DNA from: Cyclostephanos tholiformis
Taxonomy: Eukaryota; Bacillariophyta; Thalassiosirophyceae; Thalassiosirales; Thalassiosiraceae
DNA length: 14,118 nucleotides
NCBI GenBank assembly: GCA_036939975.1
Contig: JALLPB010001280.1
Span: forward strand, 1 to 14,118
Direction: 5' to 3'
Below, in pieces: positions 1 to 9,000 of the stretch (position 1 is its first letter; every line of letters starts with the position of its first letter). The position numbers were made by a program, and so were the translations under genes. Below the pieces are notes generated by a model. That model ran no database searches, was not told the origin of the DNA, and saw only the letters and a list, made by a program, of their open reading frames with translations.

Positions 1-55
1 TGGAGTTTAAGCACAAGTTTTCTGGAAGTTACGTGCAAGTTTCGAGCCTTGCAAT

Positions 56-190
56 GCTTTCTTGTTGCTGATTTTTTGACAATGCTTCCGTGTTGCAAGG
101 CTCCACGTAGGAATTCGTGGGTTTTGTACTAGGTGCTTCCGTGTTGCAAAAAAATTAGCAACAAGAAAGCGTTGCTGATTTTTTAGCAAC
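56..190. repeat. Cluster of short direct and inverted repeats
   Basis: A 14-base arm at 56-69 (gctttcttgttgct) is the exact reverse complement of 157-170. Within it, a 16-base string (tgcttccgtgttgcaa) occurs at 83-98 and again at 134-149, and a 13-base string (ttgctgatttttt) occurs at 65-77 and 172-184. Bases 171-190 form a small hairpin (gttgct ... agcaac). The pattern suggests the edge of a degenerate, internally rearranged repeat element that may extend left of the window. No coding content is visible. Confidence 0.6.
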
Positions 191-881
191 ATGGAAAATA
201 AGTTCCAGATTTTCAGCAGTTCCAGCAGAAAGTTGTCGGTATTAAGCTACATATGTAACTCATGACTGAATTACATGCGCGCACAACCAGCGCGATTGTC
301 ATCATGGCAAGGCTGGGTGCGCGCAAGCAAGCAGAACGCAACAACCAACCAGCCAACCAACCTAAGAACAATTACATGTACCGTATACTCCACAATTATT
401 ACAAAAATATAAGAACACAACGACGAGACGACAAGTCGCGTCGATGTATTTGATTGACGATGACGGGGGCGTTACATATCGTCGTGATGACTCGGGGTTG
501 GGGAGGAGGAGGGGGGGGGGGAGAGAAGGGGAGGATCGGTGGGAACGCGACCGGACGAAATAGACGGCACCGCCACAGGCCACGGCCACATTTCGCGTGG
601 GAGGTATGAGCTGCGCCGTATGCATGGTTGGTGTCGAACGATTGCTCCTATCCGCGATCGGCAGTGGGATCATCGGGGGGGCATGACGCGCGTATTGTCC
701 GCGAGCGCCTTAAATTTTAGGGGATCCTCGGGCAGGTATACCGCCACAACATTCTAAAGCACAGTAGTGTTTTTTATGCATGCGCGGTGATCACGCAGCT
801 CACCGTCGCAAACGAAGAGCCATTGTTCGAGGTCGAATATGGCGATAACTAGCATTATTTCATCTTCGTAGTAGAATAGTA

Positions 882-953
882 ATAACAAACTAAAAAAATA
901 CAGATTCGTACTATTTTTTATTATAACAAACTAAAAAAATACAGATTCGTACT
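882..953. repeat. AT-rich tandem duplication, 41-bp period
   Basis: A 31-base string beginning ataacaaactaaaaaaatac occurs at 882-912 and again, identical, at 923-953. The two copies are 41 bases apart start to start, joined by a short T-rich spacer. A more degenerate third version (aataaactacgaaatcag) follows at about 961. It lies in non-coding DNA and looks like a local slippage duplication. Confidence 0.85.
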
Positions 954-1514
954 TTTTAAGTAATAAACTACGAAATCAGAAATCATACTTATTAAAATAT
1001 GAAATTTAAACTATGAAGGCGTACTTTTTGAATCTAACCTTTGGGCGAATGGAACCTTTCCCACCACGCAAAACAAAAAATGCGCAATACAGAAGGAGGA
1101 GACGGCCACAATATTTTTTAGAACCTCGCAGAGGAGGAGGAGATGGCCTCCCCCCCCCCTCTGTGTGTCCTGTAGTAACGCTAGTGCTGGTAGTTATCTT
1201 ATTCCCTCAACCTCAGTAGGTACGTACGAGTTCGATGGACAGACGAGCGAGTCACGAGACAACGACACCATAAAAAATAGGTAGTAGTAATAAAAGCAAA
1301 CAACCAACTCTTGAGGAGCGAGAAAAAATCTGCTGATCAGTATCTTGAAACTTGACGCGGCTCGGAACGAACGGGGACACACGAAAAACACACACCGATC
1401 GTCTCGGGATGCGGCGCTCCGAACTGGGGGTATATTGACACATCGACCCGATCGACAGGCCAGGTTGGTCACTGTTTGTCCCATTTTAAATTATAAAGGA
1501 TTGCAAGAATAATA

Positions 1515-4029
1515 ATGGGGAACCTACTCGGCACGCCGATAACCGACAAGGAAACGCACGTTGGGATAACGATCGACGAAATGCCGTCGTCATCATCCCC
1601 CGACGGCGGCGGACTCCAATATGGCATATCGAGCATGCAGGGATGGCGCGTTCACATGGAGGACGCGCACATCGCCCAGCCCTTCCTTTATGCCGAGAGG
1701 CCCGTGTCCGCCGCATCCGTTGGCGGTGGTGATGACGAAAGCGAGGTGGATGACAACGGAAAGGTGAGGAGAAACTATGCGATGGGTGTAATCGGCCGGC
1801 ATTGGCGGTCGTTCGTGATTTGCTTTGATTTTGTTTCAGGTCGTCGTCGTGGTTGGTCGGAGGAATTATCGGCGAACAGTCATTCCAACAACTCTCCCTG
1901 TATTTTTTGTTTTTCGTCATCGTTTATTATTTCCGGGCTCGAGGGTATTGCCTCTTGGTCGATTCCACCTTTTTTCGATGAATGCTCGCCAATGGTAATG
2001 CGTCGGATTGTGTAATATTCAACCCCATATCCCCATCTTACCCCCCCCCCCCGTAATCCGCCCTTTCGATCCGACCCCTCTCCATTCCCTATTTCTCCCC
2101 CCCCCCCCCCCTCCCTTCGGTACGCGCCCCGTGCGACACGTGGCCCCCATCCAAGAAGAAGACGCCGCTCGAAAAGAAAACCTCATACGAACGCATACCC
2201 CTGCCCAATCACGCGTTATTCGCCGTATTCGATGGACACGGTGGTAAATTCGCTGCCGAATACGCGTCCATGAATTTTCTGCGCGTTTTATCTCGTCGCG
2301 GTACGTTCGCGGAGTATGCCGTTCGATGGTCGGAACGGGAGGGGCACCTGGCGAAGATTCGGGAGGGACTTACTTCGGCCGCGGCGAGGGATGCTACGAC
2401 GACGGCGATGACGATGACGACCGCGGCGAGAGATGCTATGACGACGACGACGACAGTGCCGACGACGGTGCCGACGACCGCCGATATCAAAATGTCCGAA
2501 TCGGGGGGGGATGGTGGACCGCCACGTGGTGGGAGTGATGATGCGACGTCGCCCCCCCCAAAGGCGATGCCCACAACCGTCGCGGCGTCGTCGGGTGCGG
2601 GGGGGAAGGAGAAGTACGAGGAGGACAGATTGAGGTTACAGCAGCTGAAGAAGAGGGGACACGATAGCGACGAGAGGGTGCGCGCGATCAAGGAGCAGGT
2701 GAGGAGGCATTTCGCATCCGATGACGCCGTCAATAAAATTGCCAAGGAAAGCGGCGAAAACGACGACGACGATATGGAGAACAATACGGAATATCAATAC
2801 GCTCAGGCGACGTACGATCGCGAATTGATGGTACTGCTCGAACGGAGCCTGCGCGATGCGTTTTTGGACCTTGACGCCGAAATCCTGGGCCAGGTACGGG
2901 GGGATTGCAGGGTCGAGGACTCCAACGTCCCATACGCCTTGGGACATCACCATTCGGACTTCGCGCGCCATCCGTCGTCGATCGGCGATGGTAACGCCTG
3001 CGTCGTGGCCGCCGCGATCGATCATCCCGTGCCGTCCGACGACGAGGACGCCGGCACCACCGCCGTAGTCGTCATGACCACGCCCATGTGGATAGTGTGC
3101 GCGAACGCCGGCGATTCGCGCGCGGTTTACTCCCGATCGTCCCATCGCGCCGTGCCGTTATCGTACGATCACAAGCCGAACGACGAGGACGAGGAACGCA
3201 GGATACGCGAGGCGGGGGGTTACGTCTCGGGGGGGAGGGTCGAGGGGGACCTGGCGGTAAGTCGCGGACTGGGCGATTATCGCTTCAAGGACCTGGACGT
3301 TGTCGCCACCGGATCGAGGGGGGAGACTGGGGGCGCCGCTCGGCGTTCGACCAAACGGGAGCAGGGGGGGGGGGGGGGGGGGGAAGAATGCCGTATCGGG
3401 GGGCGATGGTGACGGCGACGATGTTCCGATGCTCCGCCCGTCGGAGCAGAAGGTCTCCCCCGTCCCGGACATAATCATTCAGAATCGCGATCCCGATGAG
3501 GACGAGTTCATTGTTATCGCTTGCGACGGCATTTGGGATGTGCAAACGAATCAGGAATGCGTAAAGATGGTCGCGGACATATTCGCGGAGGGGGAGAGGG
3601 ATTTGGGTTTGGTATGCGAGGAGGTGAGTTGCAGGAGTGATTGTCCGACCAGCTCTCTGAACATGAGAGTACTCCAGCGCGAAATCGGCAGCTCGCTCTT
3701 TTTTTATATTGCGCTTACAAACTTACTCATCGCGGAAATATACCCACCTCCATTGACCTGGGGTTTACCAGGTACTCGATCTTTGCTTAAAAAAGGGGAG
3801 CAAGGATAACATGACCGCCGCGGTGATTAAATTCCCAAAGCAAACCATCGGCAAGGGAGGTGGGGTGCTGGCGCGAAGGGAAAGTCGCTGCGGAGCGGGA
3901 GGGGCTCCGACGAGGAGCGGCGGCGGTCGCGACAACAACAACGAAGAGCAAGGGCAGGTGCAGTTACGACGGGTCTCCAATCCTTATATACCGCCCGCGC
4001 ATCGCAAGGGCAGAGAGAAAGACCAATAG
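1515..4029 (+). CDS. PP2C-family (PPM) Ser/Thr protein phosphatase, three exons, frame slip at poly-G
   Basis: A metal-dependent PP2C phosphatase, which removes phosphate from Ser/Thr using two Mn/Mg ions. I read exons 1515-1763, 2156-3623 and 3772-4029, about 657 residues. Family motifs appear in order: YGISSMQGWRVHMEDAH in exon 1; FAVFDGHGG (about residues 105-113, metal-binding Asp/Gly); GTTAVVV; CANAGDSRAV (about 400); DHKP; RIREAGGYV; LAVSRGLGDY (about 450); QKVSPVPD; DEFIVIACDGIWDV; and KDNMTAAVI in the last exon. All metal-binding Asp positions look intact. The start is chosen because MGNLLG is a good N-myristoylation sequence and places motif 1 correctly. Oddities are an acidic, partly helical insertion of about 165 residues between FDGHGG and the next core strand, and a G20 run (3364-3383) after LAVSRGLGDY where the frame shifts. 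Exon 2 has one base too many, so a true G count of 19 (or 22) would keep one frame. The tail after the catalytic domain is basic and Gly-rich. The family call is near certain; substrate unknown. Confidence 0.93.
1764..2155 (+). other. Intron 1 of the PP2C gene
   Basis: The donor is AAG|GTGAGG at 1763/1764, directly after a complete codon. The first usable acceptor in frame with the FAVFDGHGG exon is CCAAG|AAG at 2155/2156, giving a phase-0 intron. It contains stops in all useful frames and two long C runs (C12 at 2041-2052, C15 at 2097-2111) that would serve as pyrimidine tract. The acceptor is not a perfect CAG, so the exact 3' edge could differ by a few codons. A TTTCAG at 1834-1839 is a possible alternative acceptor but leads into sequence that is not PP2C-like. 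Confidence 0.65.
3364..3383 (+). repeat. Poly-G run (G20) inside PP2C exon 2
   Basis: Twenty consecutive G encode a Gly run in a non-conserved loop of the phosphatase. The PP2C frame upstream (codons starting at positions 2 modulo 3) and downstream (0 modulo 3) differ by one base, and the change must fall at or near this run. Either the run length is misread in the assembly, or the length varies between alleles or cells. Confidence 0.9.
3624..3771 (+). other. Intron 2 of the PP2C gene
   Basis: The donor is GAG|GTGAGT at 3623/3624 and the acceptor is TTACCAG|GTA at 3771/3772, both good consensus sites. The 148-base intron is phase 0. Joining across it gives CEE followed by VLDLCLKKGSKDNMTAAV, the expected PP2C C-terminal core, which confirms both sites. 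Confidence 0.92.
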
Positions 4030-4503
4030 GCAGGAGTGCAGGTGTAGCTAGCGATGGTCCCAAAATAATAAAAGTGAGATCTGCCTAAATGAACATGATT
4101 ACTACCTATTTATTTACGTGATAAGTTGTGTTATGGGATCACCTCATAAAAAGGGGGGAAGCCCGATGGAGATTAAATGGGGGGCTTCCCCTCCTTTTCC
4201 CTCAACCTCAGCGCCAGCCTCGCCGTAATATTATTATTTTCGAAGACTTGACACCGCGAATATTATGGGGAAAAAGGAAAAAGAACTTCGGCGTCCAAAA
4301 ATCGGAGAGGAACACAGAGCATGCATGCAGCAGGCTCATGGCAGAACGCAGAATGCATCGCTTGTGGGTGCTGTGGATCAGCCCGCCCTACGGAGAGCAT
4401 TCACATTATTCTATATACCTTTATATTTATTTTCGGTATATTCACAAAAGACAGGGCGGACCCGTGAATAATCTCGGCCCCCCCCACCCACCATAATAAT
4501 AAT
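4030..4503. other. Intergenic region between phosphatase and thioredoxin-like genes
   Basis: The region should hold the phosphatase 3' end and the promoter of the downstream gene, both on the plus strand. It contains one strong stem-loop (4148-4198) and an AT-rich TATATACC/TTTATATTTA stretch at about 4411-4430, some 80 bases before the next start codon, which could be core-promoter sequence. Short open frames here carry no recognisable motif. Confidence 0.5.
4148..4198. repeat. Inverted repeat / stem-loop downstream of the PP2C gene
   Basis: The arm at 4148-4164 (aaaaaggggggaagccc) pairs with 4182-4198 over 17 bases with one mismatch, around a 17-base loop. It lies 119 bases past the phosphatase stop, so it may fall in the 3' UTR. 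It could equally be a solo remnant of a short inverted-repeat element. Confidence 0.75.
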
Positions 4504-5496
4504 ATGACGGAGAGCCGAATATATGATATTAGCATGACGAAAATGACGCTCAGGAGAACGCTCTCGGCGGCCGCCGCCATCGCCGTGGCATCGGCAATAG
4601 CCGCGATCACCACCACCACCGCCCTAGTAACGGCGCCCTCGTCGTTCCCATCGTCCCCCGTCGCAGTCGATGTCATCGTCCGGGGGCGCCATCCTCCTCC
4701 TCCGGCGGTCGTGGACTCGCGCCGCCGCCGCCCCCGCGAGTACGCCGCGGCGCTGCGGTACAGGTATTATCAGGACGACGCCGATTCCGCCGACTACGAC
4801 GTCATCGACGTCGACGGCGAGGGAGGCGGCGAACGCAAGTCCCTCCGTTCCCTCCTCGACGACGACGACGACGACGATGACGATCCCACCGTCGTCGCCG
4901 CGACTACGATGGCGAAGTCTCGATCGAGGACGGTTATCAACGAACGACGGACGACGTCCACCGTGATCGAATTGCATTCCATCGAGGATTATCGCGAACG
5001 CGTGCTACTGCTCGATCGGGATCTCGACCGCATCGAACGACGGCGCGATGGGAGCAACGACGACGACGTCGTCGACCGACGTCCGTGCCACGACGCGCAC
5101 CGCCGCGACGACGATGGCATGCTTCGCGTCGTTCGCTTCTCGGCGCCCTGGTGCAAGACGTGCCGCACGACGAACGTCGCGTGGGAGCGCATGGCCGCGA
5201 GGATCGCGAGCGCCCCCGACTGTCGGGTTAGATTTTACTCGGTCGTGATAAACGGGGGGGCGAATTCGCCGTCCAATGCATTGAGGGACATGTTGGGAAT
5301 AACGAGCGTGCCCGGGGGGATCATCCATCATCCGGCCGTGGGAGTGATGGAACGCAAGGTCGATCTCGATCGTGCGAACATGGCGCTGTTGAGGAAGGCG
5401 TTGGAATGCTACGTCCTGGATGGTGGAACGAACGTAGGGTTGGAGTTGGATGGCTTGGGGGGCGGTGGGGGGGGGGATGGTGGCATCGCCGCTTAG
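4504..5496 (+). CDS. Thioredoxin-fold protein, probably organelle- or secretory-targeted
   Basis: Single-exon, 330 residues. Residues about 205-305 form a thioredoxin-like domain: strand MLRVVRFSAPWCKTC with active-site Cys217 and Cys220, an amphipathic helix, strand VRFYSVVI, then GITSVPGG, where the proline before GG (about 270) sits at the conserved cis-Pro position, and a last helix. WCKTC replaces the classic WCGPC; redox-active WC..C is kept, so thiol-disulfide exchange is plausible. The N-terminus has two possible starts (Met1, Met11 and Met14 are close together), a hydrophobic Ala-rich stretch (about 20-43) and then TTALVTAPSSF. This resembles a signal peptide followed by a transit-type segment as in complex plastids, but the canonical ASAFAP motif is not clearly present. 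A long Arg/Asp-rich low-complexity spacer (about 60-200, including an Asp run at 119-127) separates targeting and catalytic parts. The Gly-rich C-terminus is unusual. Substrate unknown. Confidence 0.85.
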   Translation: MTESRIYDISMTKMTLRRTLSAAAAIAVASAIAAITTTTALVTAPSSFPSSPVAVDVIVRGRHPPPPAVVDSRRRRPREYAAALRYRYYQDDADSADYDVIDVDGEGGGERKSLRSLLDDDDDDDDDPTVVAATTMAKSRSRTVINERRTTSTVIELHSIEDYRERVLLLDRDLDRIERRRDGSNDDDVVDRRPCHDAHRRDDDGMLRVVRFSAPWCKTCRTTNVAWERMAARIASAPDCRVRFYSVVINGGANSPSNALRDMLGITSVPGGIIHHPAVGVMERKVDLDRANMALLRKALECYVLDGGTNVGLELDGLGGGGGGDGGIAA

Positions 5497-6013
5497 AAGG
5501 GTTCCCCGTAGGACATATATGGTGCGTGTCCGTCGGGGGTTGGTCGGACATATATTATGAGTAAGAGCAGGGCATTGTGATCGCGAGGCGGGCTGGATTT
5601 GCTCTCGCTCTCTCTCTCTCGCACTCTCGTTAGGTATGTAGAGTCATATTATTAGAATGTACAATAATTTTCGAATAGATGAGGGAACTGTGGCGTTAGG
5701 ACAGATTATCACAAGTATGATGATTATTAACAAATACCTATATTGCTACTATGCAACATGCCTAATTAAATATCGTATCGCATGTGAGTGTAACAAGAAA
5801 ATACCAACACCGAAAACCATCCGAATAATTTGATGCTGATTACCTGATGGAAGCTGTTGTCCGTCATCCAGATCGTGTTTCTTGAATGCGTCACAACCCT
5901 CTGTCACAAATTGCAATAGAAGTGCAGTCTTAATTGTGTGTGTGTGTTTAAGTAAACAATCATGGTTTGATACGGATAATCGCATCAGAATATAGTCGAG
6001 TCCGGAGTGCGTC
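5497..6013. other. Convergent intergenic region between the thioredoxin-like and TPP1-like genes
   Basis: The two flanking genes run toward each other, so this is 3'-UTR and terminator space for both. It contains a CT microsatellite (5602-5620), two copies of GGACATATAT (at about 5511 and 5545), and an AT-rich stretch at 5640-5850. A 91-residue minus-strand open frame (6024 to 5749) overlaps the end of the larger gene and shows no motif. I call no gene here. Confidence 0.6.
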
Positions 6014-9000
6014 TCAAAGCCCATTCAGCCCCCTGGCCCTTTCGACCACATCCACGATATCGAATTCCTTCGCCGCGCGCTTTCGATTGTTTGGAGCTAC
6101 ATCGTTACCCACTAAGTATTCACCGGATTCGCCCATTTTTGAGGATTGCGAACTTTCGCCTTGGGGGACTCTTTGGGATGAAGTTGACAGCCCTAAAAAG
6201 ATTGAGGCCCTGGTTGAAATGAACGACATATCGAAGTTTGCAGTAGCAGGACGACCACGGTAGTTGTCGGGACGACCATCATTGCCACCATCGTGCGCAG
6301 TTCTTTGATTGATTGCTGAAATCGAAGGCGCTCCATGAATTTTCTCTTGGATATCCTCGTCCTCGCGATTGCTTTTTATTGGTTGCTCGGCCTCGTCGTC
6401 ATCAGTGTCATCGTCACGAAGGTAAGTGGTTGTTGCAGCTGATGGCTTCTTTCTCAAGGATGAGACGATGGGCGGCTGTGGAGGAGGAGGTGGCACACTT
6501 TCCTCGCTCCCCTCACCGGCAACCTGAGACTCAAATATTGACTCGGTCGATTCATCACTAGCTGCGGCAGCGGTAGCAGCAGCAGCACGCGTCTTCATCT
6601 GTTTTGGCGGTGATGCCACAGACCTCGATCTAGATGTGGGCTTACGTCTACGTAGTCTCATCCATTTGTCAGAAGAGTCATCGTAGTCGTCGTGATATTT
6701 TCGGCTCGACGTTAATGCTACGCTCGACGTTCGCTCCCCCAAACAATTAAGTGATACTTGACTTTTCTCGACTACGTGCTTTGGATGCTCATTGCGTCCG
6801 GTCGGTTTCTTTGACAGCTTTGGTATCCTGATTGCTGATGAGGATTTGGCGTTAAGATCTTCAGCCAATTTCTCCCCCTTACGCTGTCTTCCCTTCGTGT
6901 TTTGCTTCTTGCTGTCTCGCGTGAAAGGAATTTGAGATTCTTGCTGCCTAAAGCCTTCCTCTCTTATCTCCTCATTCTCCACTTCCTCCACTGTCCACCG
7001 CATTGGCTCCATCGGTGCTCTCATCGGCAGGAACGGTATTTGAGATTCTTGATGCCTCCCATCATCACGATGCGTGACGGCAGTCGACGACGATGCCAAC
7101 GTCTCCATCGGTGCCTTCCTCGGTGGGAACAGTATTTGAGATTCCTCCAGCCTCTCCTCACCCCGATGCAAGGGGGCAGTCGACGCCAATGCCAGCGTCT
7201 CCGGCGGTGCCTTACGAAGATGAATAGGAATTTGCGATCCTTGGCTGTCTTCGTCGCTATCATAGATACGCCGCCTCGGTCGCACTGATGACTTTTTCTT
7301 TGATTTGCTCACTTTTGGATACATCTCGAGCTCGCTCTCTTTTTCGTCTGCCGACTGCTCTGTATTGATCTTTTTCTTCGATGTTCTCCCCTCTGGACAT
7401 GATGGAACAATTATTTGAGATTCAGCATTGGCATCAACTGTATCGTCGCTTTCATAGACACGCCGCCTTGGTCTCACTGATGCTTTTTTCTTTGATTTGC
7501 TCACTTTTGGATCCATCTCGAGCTCGCTCACTTCTTCGTCTGCCGACTGCTCCTTGTTGATCTTTGCCTTTGATGTTTTTCCCAAAGGATAGGAGGGAAG
7601 AATTACTTGAGATTCAGGATTGTCGTCTACTACTGTCACCATTGCTTCTTCATCTGTATCGTCGCCATCACCGTAGGGGTGACCATGCGCTGCCCTCTCG
7701 ATGTCCGGCGGCTGTGTCAACGCTCCCTGGGTCTCTACATCCCGCTCGTGATTCGTGTCGAAATAATCTAAATCGCTTCCTCCTTCTTTCTCCTCATCGT
7801 CACTGTCGTCCTCATCGTCGACCATCATGTCATCAATACCGACAAAGGAGGGAGCATTGTCATCAATCTCTCCACGACCGTCAAAGTCGTTAATTTCAGT
7901 CACATGTTCGTCATTATTTCCGGCCGATGAACCAGCGATCACTTCGGCCGTGCCACTGACGGCATCGACTTCGAAATGCGGACGCATCTCATCATTGCGA
8001 TTTGTAATGGTTGTAATAAAGCCAGACTCGATATCATCTTCCAACCCGAGAATGTCGTCGATATCTTGTGAGCTGTTAAATAGCTCATTGACATCGCCGT
8101 GTTGTTTTCTTCGATGTACCAACGCTTTGGCCATGACACTCGCGGTGGTTGATGCGAGCTCACCGACTTGGTCGTCAGTCGCGTTGGTAGCTTCATCTTG
8201 GTACTCAACTTCGAGGGAGAGGCCGTTGATATCGTCGTTACCTAGTATCGCTCCGACTCCACCGCATTCTCCTCCATTCCCTCGTTTGGTAACGGTCAAG
8301 CCTCCCTTACGACCATCTCCCGCCCCCGGATCGATGTTGTCGTCGCGCCTTTCGTCGAGCGGCGAGTATGGAGTAGGTTCGACGGCGGTCAATCGCGATT
8401 CCCATGGCCATTCCGGGATGAGATTTTCCTCCGAATCGGCCAACGCGGCGATCCGACGAACATCCTCGTCATCGCCGCTGACGTCGTCACGTCGCCCCGC
8501 ACCGTCTCGACCTCCACCTCTACCTCTACCCCCCTCCCCTCGATTCCTCCTCCCGTATTGTTTCTTTTTCGCCCTGGCACCGCCGCGACGGCATCGCCGT
8601 TCGTAGGCGTCATCGACATCGTCGTCGTCGTTCCCGAACGTTAAATTCCGTCGCCGCTGTCGATCCAACCAGTAATAATAGCAGTGCACCGCCTCCAACC
8701 TTCGGATGAGCACGGAATGGGAGTATCCCTCCCCCTCGCTGTCGTCGGGGACGTCGTCGTCATGGTCGTATTTGTCATCGTCGTCGTTTTCGTTATCGTC
8801 GCCGCCGTACAGCCTTCGATGGCGCATGAGCGCCCGTCGCAACGAGACCGAACAATGAACGTCGACGGGATCGCCGATCAGTCCGCCGTTCTCGGCGCCG
8901 ACGTTCGCTATCGATCCCTGCAGGTAAAGGCACATGTACAGGCTTAGGTCGGGTACCTGGGACAAAAGCTGTACCTGCAGCTCCGTCGGTATGAGCTGAT

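Larger units (their letters stand above)
1..1514. other. Intergenic region upstream of the PP2C gene
   Basis: I see no supportable gene here. Open frames are short, lack recognisable motifs and overlap on both strands. The stretch holds short repeats near its left edge (56-190), a purine-rich G-heavy tract around 490-537 that could form G-quadruplexes, and an AT-rich block with a 41-bp tandem duplication (882-953). The last 35 bases before 1515 are AT-rich and include a TATAAAG string (1492-1498). That string is so close to the start codon that it is more likely leader sequence than a working TATA box. Confidence 0.6.

Noticed and set aside
1840..2010. Possible extra PP2C exon following the TTTCAG at 1834-1839
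   Set aside because: The translation is not PP2C-like, base composition is that of a non-coding T-rich intron, and a single phase-0 intron 1764-2155 joins the expected motifs.
2209..3145. Long minus-strand frames antisense to the PP2C gene
   Set aside because: They overlap conserved PP2C coding sequence and arise from GAC/GTC-rich composition; they show no domain or start context.
5602..5620. CT microsatellite as a regulatory element
   Set aside because: A short simple repeat between two gene 3' ends; nothing beyond its presence supports a function.
5749..6024. 91-residue minus-strand frame past the end of the TPP1-like gene
   Set aside because: It begins inside the larger gene in another frame, has no motif, and lies where a 3' UTR is expected.
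7827..8606. 259-residue plus-strand open frame
   Set aside because: It lies wholly inside and antisense to the 1281-residue gene; its Ser/Pro-rich content is what acidic, Asp-rich codons give on the other strand, and no motif is present.
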